Source: Fomes fomentarius (lineage: Eukaryota > Basidiomycota > Agaricomycetes > Polyporales > Polyporaceae). Taken from it: a stretch of 64,000 nucleotides of DNA. The position numbers were made by a program, and so were the translations under genes. The notes under the pieces are model-generated. The model worked only from the letters and a program-made list of their open reading frames with translations. It was not told the origin of the DNA and did no database searches. Below are positions 47,729-59,693 of the stretch, one piece after another (position 1 is the stretch's first letter; each line of letters opens with the position of its first letter). The stretch covers positions 496,001-560,000 of the forward strand of contig JABYQN010000003.1 in the NCBI GenBank assembly GCA_022606135.1. The letters are read 5' to 3'.

Positions 47729-50700
47729 TGACGGAGGAGGCGGATCGAGGGCAGGGCCTGGCGATAGATAGATCAATATTATCTTGAACCGCGAGCGGCG
47801 ACTGGCCAGACGCGCCTGCCAGGAAGCCCCGCACAGACTCTGCGCCCTTCGCAGGACGCACAAACTCAGGGTCCTCAGATCGCCACCCGGATCTCAGACT
47901 CCCATCACCATCTTCCCAACACATTCCCCTTTTCAATCTCCGAATCCCAAGATCCTGGCCATCGATTTTTTTAATTTGCCCGTCCCTCTCATTGGCCACC
48001 CCCTTCCAACGCAATCTGTCCATTTCCAGCCCGACTCCCTGCGGATGTCCCGTCTCCGGACACACCTCCCCAATCCGCGTCTTTCGGACGATAACGCAAC
48101 GCTGTATGTGCAGGCCGCCCTCAGCCCTCCGCCCCCTCATTGTCACGGACGCCACATACCTGTCACCCTCTTTGGCCCCCCCTCCCCGCTCCCGCCGTCT
48201 TTGGTCTTGCTCTCTCATTACATCACTCGGCGCTGGCCCCCAGACTGCTCGCGTGTCAATCGCGTGATCATCCGGCCGCACACGCTACCGGCTCCGGCTT
48301 CTCCCCGCATTTCTGGGCCATTTTGCCTACATACATCTCCCAGCACAAGTCTTCCAATCGCGCCCTCCTCTGCCCTGCTTGACGCGTCTGGCGTCTCTCT
48401 CTCGACTCTCGGGGCCCATACTCACCGTCTCCCCCGCTGATCGGTTCCGTTCAGCCGTGGCTTCTACGCTGGCGTCCAGCTCCAGGCGAGCTGCGAGTTC
48501 CTCCAACGCGCTTGTTTTGGAGGAAGAGCACGCATGTGGCCTCCATCGTCCAGGCGACCAACATTTACCACCGTCTATATGCGTCAGGTTCTCTCGCACT
48601 CGACGCTGCGCTCCCTGTCCATTCCGTCTGCTCGGACTTTGTGCGCGCGCTTCTCCACCTGGCCTCCGAACACCTCCCCGGCTGGATGTCTCGTCCTTGG
48701 CTTTCCCATCATCCTTGTGCACCCTTGTCTTCCATGCACATCTTCATCGTCTATGTCGATCGAGGTGCGGTGCCTTCGCACATAGCACCTAGCCGCCAAC
48801 AAATGAGTTCAAGACATGCAGAGCGCGCACATCTTTTCTTTCACACACTCCCTCTGCGGTCTGTCGATGAAACGACGCGCCGTCGTATACCCGTCGGGCA
48901 TGCCGCGATACGGATTGCCTTGAAGAACCGTACGCTGCGCAGAATTCGAGAAGCAGTTGTGACGGTACGCACACGTATCCTCACGTAACTGACCTCATCC
49001 CTAACGCGATGACAGCCTCGGGCGGCCAGCTTCTCGTCATGGACGTCGTCGTGATCAGCGTCCCCGCATTCCGTCACCCAGCGATCCTGATCGAGGTGCT
49101 GCACCTGCAGATCCGGGTACGGCCACCCTGGGCCGCCGCAATGCTCGTCGCGTCGGCGGAGGGCGGGCGCGGCTTTGCTTCGGGTCGCCTTCGGGCCTCC
49201 GTCGATTCCGCAAATAGAATTCCACCGCCGCCGCCGCCGCGTGGGCTTCTCGTCGGGGCGCGACAGGGCGCACTACCTCCTCCCTATTTAGGCGTTGGGA
49301 AGCGATCTCGACGAGCTTCTTGAGCCCTTCTCGACGTCCACGGTCGAACGATGCTGTCACTTTCAGTCGCTGTCTAAGCTTCTGTCGCGGCCGCCCGTGA
49401 CGTCGGTGGGGTCCCCCCACGTCCTCTCGATACAGCCGCAGTGGGTGTCGACAGACGTCCTCGACGCTGTGTGCGAAGCTTGTTTTCAGATCGAGACTCT
49501 TCACCTGCTTTCTGGCGCAGGACCAATAGCAGTCGAAGTGGGTCCCGGTGCTCCAGCGAGCGTGCGATCCAGCTTCCCAAGCTGTGCTGGAATCTCTCCC
49601 GCGCATTCGGGGCTGAGTTCCAAACGTCGACGGCTGCCGTTGTCCCCGCTGAGGCTGCTACTCTCTTCCGCGTCTGCTTCGCTGCTTCTGTGCGATCTCC
49701 CGCCGCGATGCATGTGGATCGAAGCCTGCACCGACGCTGCCCACTGCCATGATCAACAGCCGCGCATCTTCGGGACTGGTTATGTTCCTGCCATGTGTAC
49801 TGTTAACCTTCGAGTACGCGCGGCGTCGACCGGCTCTCGCATGTCGCGTCGCGCGAACCCGATCACATACATTCTTCGACACTTTTCGCTACTTCTAAAT
49901 CGCTTCCGTCCCCGCCACCCGACGAAACTTGTCACGTCCAACATTGCCCGCAGGCGCCCGTCGGCGCCACCATCAGGTGGCCGTATCTCAATTGCGTCCC
50001 CCGGCGCGACTGCAGACCGACAGAGGTGGCATCGACGTTACGATTGACTTGGCGTTGTTCACCGTATAATGCCCGAGGCATATCTGGCGTCGTGCAGGCA
50101 CATGCTTCGCTGGCGGGCGTGACACACTTGGCCCAGTTCATCTCGAGCTCCACGAGCGATAGATATAGATACATCGCCAAGGCAGGTACGTGCATGAGAT
50201 TCTCCACTTCGGTTTCTTCCGTCTCGTCCATGCTATCCGATATTGATGTCGCAATATGAAGGCCGAGAGTGAGTGGATTGGAAGCATGCATGGTGCGCCG
50301 ACTCACTGCGAACGGTACGAGGTGAGTATGTTTCAGTTGCATGTGTACCCCAACCTTGTGACCTCCGCGAATCAGACAGGCGCAATTAAGCAGCATATGG
50401 CCGTTCCGTCCCGACATCGCTGCCATGAGGCTACCAGGCTCCTTGTAATCCGAACGTCCTTCTGACCATCACAGTTACGCTCGAGCGTTTACACAAGCAT
50501 TCCCATGTCCGCCCATCCTATTACCTCCAAGCATGCAACAGCACAACGTTCCCGTCGGCCCCGACGCGAACCGTGCGACCTCGCACCAAGCTTTCCGCCA
50601 CTGTGCTCGCTAGTCACTCAGCGCGCGGAGTGATCCAACCTCACGAGCTTGTTTGACAACCTTACGTGACCCCGTCTCCTGTCTCGACGCTTGGCGGGCT

Positions 50701-53700
50701 CCACAACGCTCACACCGCGAAGCTTTCAGAGGCGACGAGCGACAGCGACAGCGAACGACAGCGTGGGGCCGCCGTGGCCACCTACCTCAACTCTCATCGA
50801 AGGCTAAGACGAGAACGAATGATGTGATGGGCGTGGTGTGGTGTGGTAGGATGTGGTGGTTGACAGGTGCGTTCCCCGCCCGCGGTCCGTTTCCGATGTC
50901 GATTCTGTCAGCCATCTGGACTCGCGCGCTGCTTCAGTGCTTCTTGTCCGTGCATTTAGGCTTTCGACGGCGGGCCCGGCCCAGCGGTGTGTGATGCACG
51001 CGACGGGTGACGCGTCGACGGCGGCGGTGGATAGCGTTCATCGAACCGTTTCAACTTTGTGTCTTAACCCCTGCATTGCTGTGGTGTGCAGGGTTTGCAA
51101 ACCCTGCTCGGCCTCGAGCCTGCCCTTCGTGCGTGCTATCTGCCTATACTTGGTGAGCACGATCTGAATGTCTGTGTACATCAAACTAGCCCCTGACTGT
51201 TCCCAAGCGGGTCGCGACATATGCAGGGATGTGTCTTTGCGTCATCACATCTTCGCCCCCTCCGTGAACGTCGACAGTGCAAGTGTAAGTTCCCAGTCCT
51301 CGGCTAGATGCGGTCGTGACGCTCACCACGCTCCTCCGGATAGGAAGGGGCTGATCCCAGACACACATCCTGCCCAGGCTGCCCAGCGGTGGGAACATGA
51401 TTGCGTACGTCGCATCGACGTACTTACGTCTCGTCAATTCAGATTCCACGCCCCACTGTAACTGCGATCTATCTCACTCTGAGGCGGGTCCGGTATGCTG
51501 GTTCATCCAGCGATGCGGCTCGCAGGCCTAGGGTGAGGGTCGTCGCACACCTCGTTGACTTGCTCCCCGCTGCCAGTAGCGGCCGGTCAACACGTGGTGG
51601 TTGTGGTTTCTTCCATCCGCAGCTCTGTTGCTATACGAGCGTTGCCAACTGAGTACCCTCAAATACGGTGAGCAGGATCTCTCCGCCTCGACAGATGCAC
51701 GATCGCACGAAGGCGCGAAGCCCAGAACCCACCGACCTCTGACAGATCGGCTGATCCCGTCAGGACCTGGTTGGCGTTTGCGTTGAAGGCGCCTCCGACT
51801 CTATAGGTGTAGGCGTAGACAGGAGATACACACATACACATGCACCCTCTATCGATGTGGAGAAGCAGCGAGAGCTGCCTTGGAGCTGGGTCCGGGTACG
51901 CGGGTCGTGGGTCGCAGTCGTACGTACGTACACGTACTGTACAGAACGCGCGCTTGGCACATCAACCCCCCCACTCACATCCCGTCCGGAGCGGGGCTGC
52001 TGTTACATCTCGCACTTCGCACGGGGGACAACAAGGGACCTTCCACCGACGGGTAGGCGGGCATGTATGTCCCTCCACTTGGTGCGCCGGTCTTACGACG
52101 CTCGCGAATCGTGCGTAGGCGCCCCGGCGTCCTCGTCGCCGCGCTGTCTCCGAATGTGTATATGAGAGCATCCGTCCCTGAATATTGAGGGAATATTCTA
52201 ATTGTGCTGCACGGCGTGCGGCCGCGCTCGTGCCTCGTGTCTCATGTCTCAAGCAGACACGGGACGCACATCGCCGCACACGACAACATTCATTTAATTG
52301 CCAATATCCAGACATTTTTTGTGTGGAACCAGCTGGAGGCTGGAGCGATGATGAAGTGGACAAGCAGCGCTCGCGGTCATCAGTGCACCACCGCCATGTC
52401 ATCACGGGGCGCACCGGGGGTGACAGATCCCGAGTAAAGCCCGTGCGAGGACCAGGGGAATGTGCGGTACATCGAGCCTCATCGAGCATGACACGGACTC
52501 CGTGGACCCAACTTCACCTGGAGGCGGCACTTGCTTGGGCGTTTCACCCGTGATTCATCGATGTCCGCTGTGTTGGACGTGTTGCTGATTCGAGTCGACA
52601 GCCCGATCCGTGGCATTCATCACGAAACGTCAAGACGTCCAATTTGTGGGATCGCCTGCGCTGTGCAGGGCTGGGACACTGCGAGAGATATACATATGCA
52701 TATAGGCATGCATTCGAATTCAGGATCATGGACACACAAATCGCGATGACAGTGAACGATGTGTGATCCTGTCATAGCCGCAAGCAAACCAGCTCACGCC
52801 GCACGGGCATACGGGGCTAGCGCAGCACATGCAGAACAAATGCTGACAACGAAACTGGGCGAAGTGCAGCTGCCGGATGCCTGCCGCGCAGAATCCAGAT
52901 AACCACGAGCGTCTTTCGGTGCGCCCGCTCGGCTTTCGAAGTCCTCGCACCCGCGCCCGAGACCGGGTCCGTATCCGCGCGCGGGCGCAGTACTTAGTGG
53001 AGTACATGAGTAAGTACTCTAGTGGCAAGACGACGCGCGCTCGCGCGGATTGAACTGATGCGCACCCAAGGAATGTGCGGGCCGGCCGGGTATGTGGAAG
53101 CTCGGCAGGGGGGATTCAAGCGTGCCACGTTGCGGGAGGGGGAGAACGTTCTGCGGAACGTTGGTGATCGGTGCCGGGGCGGCCAAGCGAGCCACAGATC
53201 AAGACGCTGCCCCGGGGCTCCGGAGGCGCCCGGATGGGCTGGCACGCGCGCTGGTTCGTCTGCAGGCTAAACGATTTGTTTGTCCATCCTCCTTGCAATT
53301 TCGACAAATCTACTCTACACTCTCTGATATCCTTGACACACACCCCTCTCGCGTTGTGCTCGCTACCGTCAGCCAGGACTCTCTTGTCCATGCCAGACGC
53401 ATATCTTTACACAAAACTTACATGTCCATTCACCCAGCGCGCCGCAGGCAAGCGAGGAAGCCGACGCAGACCGCATTCCGCTCGGGCACCTCTCCCGAGC
53501 CCGAGCCCTCAACGTCACCTCCGACCTGCTCATTCACCCGGAGTCGACTCCAACGTCTGATATCAAGCGCATCCAATATAAAATCTGTTCACCGGCCGCG
53601 ATAGCCGACGGCTTGTCAGGGACGGTGACAAGTACGCGGTTTGCGGTGCTCCTGGGGTCCTCGACCCTGAGCAACATCCGCCGCGTGGCGGCATCGCTGA

Positions 53701-53784
53701 GATGCATGAGCAAGCAATCGGATGCTGATCGAACCGCAAAACACCTACACGTTCGGGTGTGCCGCGGCCCACCAGTGACTAAGT

Positions 53785-53806
53785 ACCACCACCACCACCA
53801 ACCACC
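53785..53806. repeat. (ACC)n microsatellite
   Basis: Five uninterrupted ACC units plus near-copies are directly visible. Confidence 0.75.
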
Positions 53807-56800
53807 ACACCCGCAACTCGCCGAGTTGTTGTGGCGGCAGGTCACTCGAGCATTCACGTCTTCCCTGCGGGGGCGACCCTCCTCTGGTGATCGCCACCGA
53901 AACGCCACGAAACGCGTCGGGAGTCACGGTTTGACAGTGGATACTCATATTGTACGTACTCACTCGTGCTCGTCCGCTCAGAAGCCTCGGCCGCCTTTGC
54001 GCCTGCAGTTGCCTTGCCTGATATGCAGAATTTCAGGTGTCATTCGAACGGTCTCCTTGCGTGAGGCCGAAGTGCCCTCCCGCGACGGAGCGCATCTGTC
54101 TCAGACGTGGCCCGTTTGACTGTGGCAGAACCCTATTTGGATAGTGCCACGAGGCGTACCCGTACCTTCTGGTTTGCGGTTGCCCGTCCGTGCCTGTGAT
54201 CTCAGGGGAGAGTAAACAACAAACGGGTGGCTGGACAATGTTTGCATGCGCGCTATCCTGCGGTCCCTGAACGTTGACCCCGGTGACCCACTGACCACCA
54301 TGCACGAACAGAGCGGAGAAGCATTGGTGCTACTGCAATAGTGCAAGCAAGGCGGCTGTCGGCCGCCTCTCATTGACAGTGTATCCATTTTCGGATCGGC
54401 CGGGCGGGCACCTGCTGAGGCTGCCGCTGACCCTCTCGGGCAAGGACCCTCTGCGCCCAGGCTTCAAACTTTCAAGCTTCAGGTTTCAGCTCACACTTCT
54501 CAGCCAGCGCAGGCCAGGGTCCGAGACGTAGGCGGAGGTCTCCGACGTTGAACGTTGAATGGTGGCCGACGGCGATCACGGTTCCATGCGTCTCAGGCGG
54601 GATTATGCATCACGGCCGGGCGCGACGTGACGTCTCGCGCGTGAATTTGGGCGAAACGATGAGGTTTCGGTTTCGAGCATCACGTTTAGAGTTGTGCAAT
54701 GTGAAGTATGTATGTATTCAGTCGCGGGGTGCGAGGAGTTCGGTTCTTCCGTCCGCGGAAACGAGCATGGCCTTCTCTTACGCGCATCCCGTCGCATAGT
54801 AGAGCCTGGGTTCCCACATGGAACCCCGAAGCGTGACATTTCCGAGCTGCTTTTGAGTCTGGGCTGTGGAGTGTTTCTGACGAGAAGCGTGTGGTTCCTG
54901 TATTGGCGGGATGCTGACGGTCGCAATTGGGTGGATGGCTTTGGTTCGAGCTATCTTGTATCAGGCAGTCATTCATTATCACGTAGCATCGTGGAAAACA
55001 GGCGGTGGTGTGCTGTTATCAGGAGCGCAGCTGACGAGCCTGGTTCTTGCGTGATGTATCTATCGTTGACGGAATGTACATAATACTACAGATTGATCCT
55101 CACTAAATTTAGAGCACTGGCATGGTACGTAGATCAGGGATGTATAAGTCATACCCCCCTGTGTTGTGTGAAATTATCATCATCTTTGTAGCATCGGACA
55201 GTAGATCAACAAAGTCGTCATGATACTGGTTGGACGTCCGGATCCCGCGCTGCACTCAATGGCAGTACCTGATTATATCCACGCCTGGCTAGAGCATACC
55301 ACTAGCGACAGAACTGTGAACAGAAGAGAGAGATACTCTCAATCAGACCCACTCCAACAGTCTGGACTCTGACGAATCAAACAGGACGACAATAGTAGCT
55401 TGAAGAAAGAACAGGTTAGCAGCCCGCTTAGGTTAGGGTTCGTCCAGTGACGCGATAGCGCGCAGCTGCCTGGGTGTGATTCCGGGCCCGAACTGCCAAT
55501 ACGAGTGTTCTCGCCGGAAGAGCTGACTCTTGCGAACCCGCGACGTCCGGATCTCTCTTCAATACTTACGCCGACGCGCGAGCTCGCTAGAATCAGCCAT
55601 GACGCACAATTGAGATACGACTCAGGTCGGAAGCAGCGATGCCACAACGCATACTACGCGTGTATCCCATTCCGTGGCATGCACGGTGTCAGAGATCCTG
55701 TATCGTCGCGAGCTTTTGCGGCAGCAACCCATGCCGCTGTGAGGATTTATCAGCAGCACCGTGTCACCTCTGCGCTGAACTCGCGCTGCGGTCCGCGGGA
55801 CAGGCACGATGGGTGCTGGTGGTCCGGAACTCTTGCGCCGTCGTCCGATAGACCGTGGTATTCGCCTTACCGCCTGTGGCACAAAGACGCGGGGAGGATA
55901 GGTATGTTGTGAGAAAAAAAAAGAAGTGGAAGAATCTGAACAAGACATGCGCGCCAGTGGGCCTTGAAGAAGGCGTCAACAGCGCCCTGGGAAGACGTTC
56001 GTGCGTGGCGCGTAAGCGTCAGGCGGGCCGCAGCTGCAGGATCCAGAGGGCGGTAGTAAGACTGTGGGTTGACAGAGAAGCCCCACCTCCGGAGAGATAT
56101 GTGCTGAGTGGGCGACATACCTGCCACTGCCAGTGATCCGGGTCTTCTCTGATGACTTGGGTTCTGGGCTCGGGGGCGCGTATGTGGCCAGCATCCGGTA
56201 CACCGCTGACTCCTCCAGACGCACTCAATCATCGGGACCTGCCACCGAGCAGGGAACATGCATGGCCCGCGTATGTCGCGGGATATGTTGTCCGGATGAA
56301 AAGTCACTGAAAGGAGGCTATTCGCTCCCCATATACATATACACACGTGTTGGGGTGCAATGTCGGATGAGGTGTCGACGAGGGTGGACATGTACACGTA
56401 AGTGACGTTGTTCAGGGAGCACATATTTGGAATTGACAAAGGGTGGAAATCAGTGCGGTGCTCCTGGAGGCTGGGTGACCCTCCTCGAGCGGCTGTGATC
56501 ATTACAGTCGCGCAAGCGAGGGCCAATATCGGACGTTCGAAACGAGAGTACCATACGTGCGCTCTGGCGGTATCGGATGCAGGGCAGCGACTCTGGAGTC
56601 GCTCGTTGTACTTCGGTGATCGAGAACATACGGGTCCAATCGCCTTCTTCTCGACACCGCCGGATTGAATCGGGAAACTTGCATACGTTGTGATCAGCGT
56701 CCAAGTGTCTGCTGACAACAGGCCGAAGTCAGTGGGACAGCAAGCCGATGGAAAAACAATAGGCCGAGTTTCGGAACACCTGTTTTGGGCAATGTCATGT

Positions 56801-58303
56801 CGCTGGCCGGGGCGCCATATAAATGATCAGGTATACCAGGGTCCAGACGTCAAGTAGGAATACAATGGGAGAAATTGATCTTTGGGCACGGATGAATGCT
56901 TACTTTGACGTAGTGGATGGATAGCTCCTCATATGCACGTCCCGCGGATGCTGTCGGAGCTCTGAAGTGCATGGGAAGTGAACGTCAGATGTCTGCAATT
57001 CGTTGTTAGCATCGGTCCCTTCGACATCTTATGACAACAGACATGATCTGCGTGAAGAATACATACCAATATTGTGCCAAGTCAATCCTGATGTCCGACA
57101 GAGTAATGTCCTGAAATCTCGGAACGCTCGTCGTGCGCAGTCGACTGTTGACCCGTGCTGTGAAGAAGGAAGACTCATTTTGGTAGACGAGGTCATTATC
57201 ACCGGCGATAAGTACCATAAGGCTGAATTTGGGCTACAGTATAGCAGAGCGCGACGTTCAGTGTATCATGGAAGCAGCCAAGGCGATGGACCACATGAAA
57301 GTGATACGGAACAAAAGACATGTTCTGATGAAAAGTTTACACCGGATACTGAAGGAGGAGTATGTGCACCGACCCCCCATTTCGAACTGTTCTTCTTAGG
57401 CCGGCGTGTTTACGCGCCTGCAGGAAACCGATGCCTAGCGCTGCGATGTGCAGGATGAACAATGAACAATGAGACGCCTATGCTGTTCCGGCATATGCTG
57501 AGATGGGCAGTCTCCAACTCCGCACGTCATTCACGAAATTGAGCGTCCTAGGTTACTGACCTGTCAAGACGGCGGCCGGGTCAAATTGCGTCAACATCTC
57601 AACAGCATGGTGCGAGTAACGTACCAGAGCGCTGCAAAATTTTGACTATCGCCGAACAACGTAGCCACGTACACAGGGTTTCGCAGACAAGCAGTGAGCG
57701 GTCGTTAGACCTCTTTTTGCACCGGCCGCCGCATACCTGCCTAACGCGCTGGATATACATCGTGAGCGGAGGTTCCGATCCCGCCAGACAACCTTGACGC
57801 CCCGGACAAAGACAGGAGGATCAGATCACTATACCCCCGACGATGAACGACATCTATGACCGTTGTGCACTGCCTCCCATCGAGCTCATCCAAGACTCCG
57901 AGCCCTCGATTACGAAAGATGACATCTCCAGCCGAGCCTCGTGGTGGAGGTTGCGTAGCAGGTGAGTCAGAGAACGTGTCCCAAAAGCGTGTGCTGTCAG
58001 TTAATATTAGGATTGAGGAAGCAGAGTGGGCGATCGTTGGCAAGTTTGCAGCGCACAGGCTAGACTCGATCCCGGAGAAGCAGCAACGGCTCGATAGACA
58101 TGACAACTAACTCTGAGCGTGAGGAAAGTGCACAACGGACTCAACAGCAGACTAAATGGAGGGCGCAGCCATCGACGCCCATGCGGATGAAGGGTGGCTG
58201 GAGAAGGCCGTGTACACCGAGCTTGAGTTTCTCGTGTGAACACGGCCCACAGACCCACAACTCGAATGGTTCGTCGAAAGTCCAAAGAGGAGTACTCGAC
58301 TAC

Positions 58304-58940
58304 TCAATTTGAGCGAAACCTTCTTACGGCAGCCGCGCTTCCCGTGGGAGATGGGTAATGGAGTACTTTGAGTTGGTGGCTGCGACTCATGATGTGCAAA
58401 ATATATCCCAAGAATGATACCGTATCACAGGGCAACTGTACTTGATGTTTCTTGGGGCTATGTGAGGAAAAATCGAAAATAGGATTCTTGGGCGGGCGAA
58501 ATCTGAACGTGGACTCGTCTCTGCTCAAGGAAAGGCCGATTAAGGGCACCGATAAAGTTGCGCCGCAGTTCCGTGATTTCTGGTTTCCACGAACAAGAAT
58601 GGCATCGGGCTGGCGGCCGCTCTCACGTACCTGAACAAGGGCTCGGTCAATGTATCCCGATATCCCGGTACCTTGAATGCGTCGAAGATACTCACAGCAT
58701 TCTCGCCACCAAATTCGGTACCGCGCAACGTTTTGTCGGCCGCGGGAGTGCCTGTTACAAGCCCTGAGCGTAGTATCATGTGGACGGAAGACCAGTCAAG
58801 AGGTCGCTCATGTGTCAAAATAAGTATGAGCTCATGGGGCTCGCATCGAAAGACGCGTAGACATACGATCGCGTGGCGCCGAAGTCGATGTCGTTACCGT
58901 GCCAGCCGTGCCACAGCAACTGCCCTTATTCTGGAGGCGT
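58304..58940 (-). CDS. Unidentified spliced coding fragment
   Basis: Three protein-like segments can be read on the minus strand. The first is LLWHGWHGNDIDFGATRSYV, with YASFDASPMSS following, near 58925-58840. The second contains SGLVTGTPAADKTLRGTEFG and ends in GENA. A well-formed intron follows (GTGAGT donor, ATTGAC branch-like site, pyrimidine-rich TTCAG acceptor, about 68 bp). The third begins VRESGRQPDAILVRGNQ and stays open for about 115 codons to a stop near 58304. I could not place it in a family. The join between the first two segments is unresolved. It may be a real gene, a pseudogene, or partly chance. Confidence 0.3.
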
Positions 58941-59693
58941 AACTGCGTCGACAGCACCCGCTTGTAATTACGGCTGAAGCTGTGTATCGCCTCGAGTGTG
59001 ACTGTGTGAGTATTGCGACGGGTTGAAGTTGTCGACTCGACGTCACCAGGTTCAGGCACCGGAAGGGCGCAAGTACTCAGGAGTCCATGACAATTGGATA
59101 TACAGCTGCGTACATATTCCAGAATACCTAGAAACAGACGGCTGCAGACGGCGTTTATCAGATCAAAAGGAACAGCGTAGAAGGAAATCACTCAACAATC
59201 GTCGTGCCTGAGGTCGAGGACTCGAGGGGAGAGTACTGAGCGCTAGTACTGGCCCCCTGATGAGTATCCAAATGCAGCGCCCAATCCACTCTTGCGCCTG
59301 CCTCTTGAATAGCACTGTTGTAGCTTGCCAACTGTTTTCTTCTCTGCTGCAAAAGCCATCATACCTTGTGCAGCCCCGCGACCGTGATCTCAACTCCGGC
59401 CTCTCCCCACAATGATGGGCGACGGTATGAACAATGATCCATACGCGCCGTCGTCCAGCCTGATTGGTAATACTCGTCCTGAGCAGGACCATGAGCTGAC
59501 GTTGCGGACTCGGTGGTTGTGGAAAATGGCAGAACAAGTCCACGCCTCGAAGTTGACCATAACGGCACGAAGCGATCACATGACAGAACGTCACGGAGGG
59601 CCGCGTAGAACCCGCTCGCTGCGACTCATTTGGGTTGTTCCCGTCCACAACATCGATCCTCCTTTGCTCTTTGATCTTGCTTGATTGTGCAAG

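Larger units (their letters stand above)
47729..59693. other. Gene-poor region, 12 kb, upstream of the Con7-like gene
   Basis: The first about 1 kb should hold the Con7-like promoter and leader. It is pyrimidine-rich on the plus strand to about 50 kb. Beyond that no gene was identified. Protein-like fragments without a known domain occur at plus 55505-55912, plus 56402-56668, minus 57218-57006, minus 58106-57741 and minus 58940-58304 (the last listed separately). An (ACC)n tract lies at 53785-53806. Confidence 0.4.

Noticed and set aside
47457..48281. 274-codon minus-strand ORF overlapping the Con7-like first exon and leader
   Set aside because: It runs in another frame across a well-supported coding exon and its translation is Arg/Pro/Gly-rich without any domain. 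It is a shadow in GC-rich DNA.
49295..50047. 250-codon plus-strand ORF
   Set aside because: No domain, mixed composition, and comparable open frames on the opposite strand. The region is pyrimidine-rich, so stops are rare by chance.
55427..55440. Telomere-like TTAGGTTAGGGTT
   Set aside because: Only two adjacent units, one imperfect. Too short to be an interstitial telomeric repeat.
55867..56718. 283-codon minus-strand ORF
   Set aside because: The translation has no recognisable pattern and plus-strand frames in the same place look equally good. No splice-supported extension was found.
56900..58110. Possible fungal protein kinase on the minus strand
   Set aside because: I looked for a glycine loop, HRD and DFG motifs in all minus frames and found none. 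Isolated peptides such as PRFQDITLSDIRIDLAQYW are not enough.
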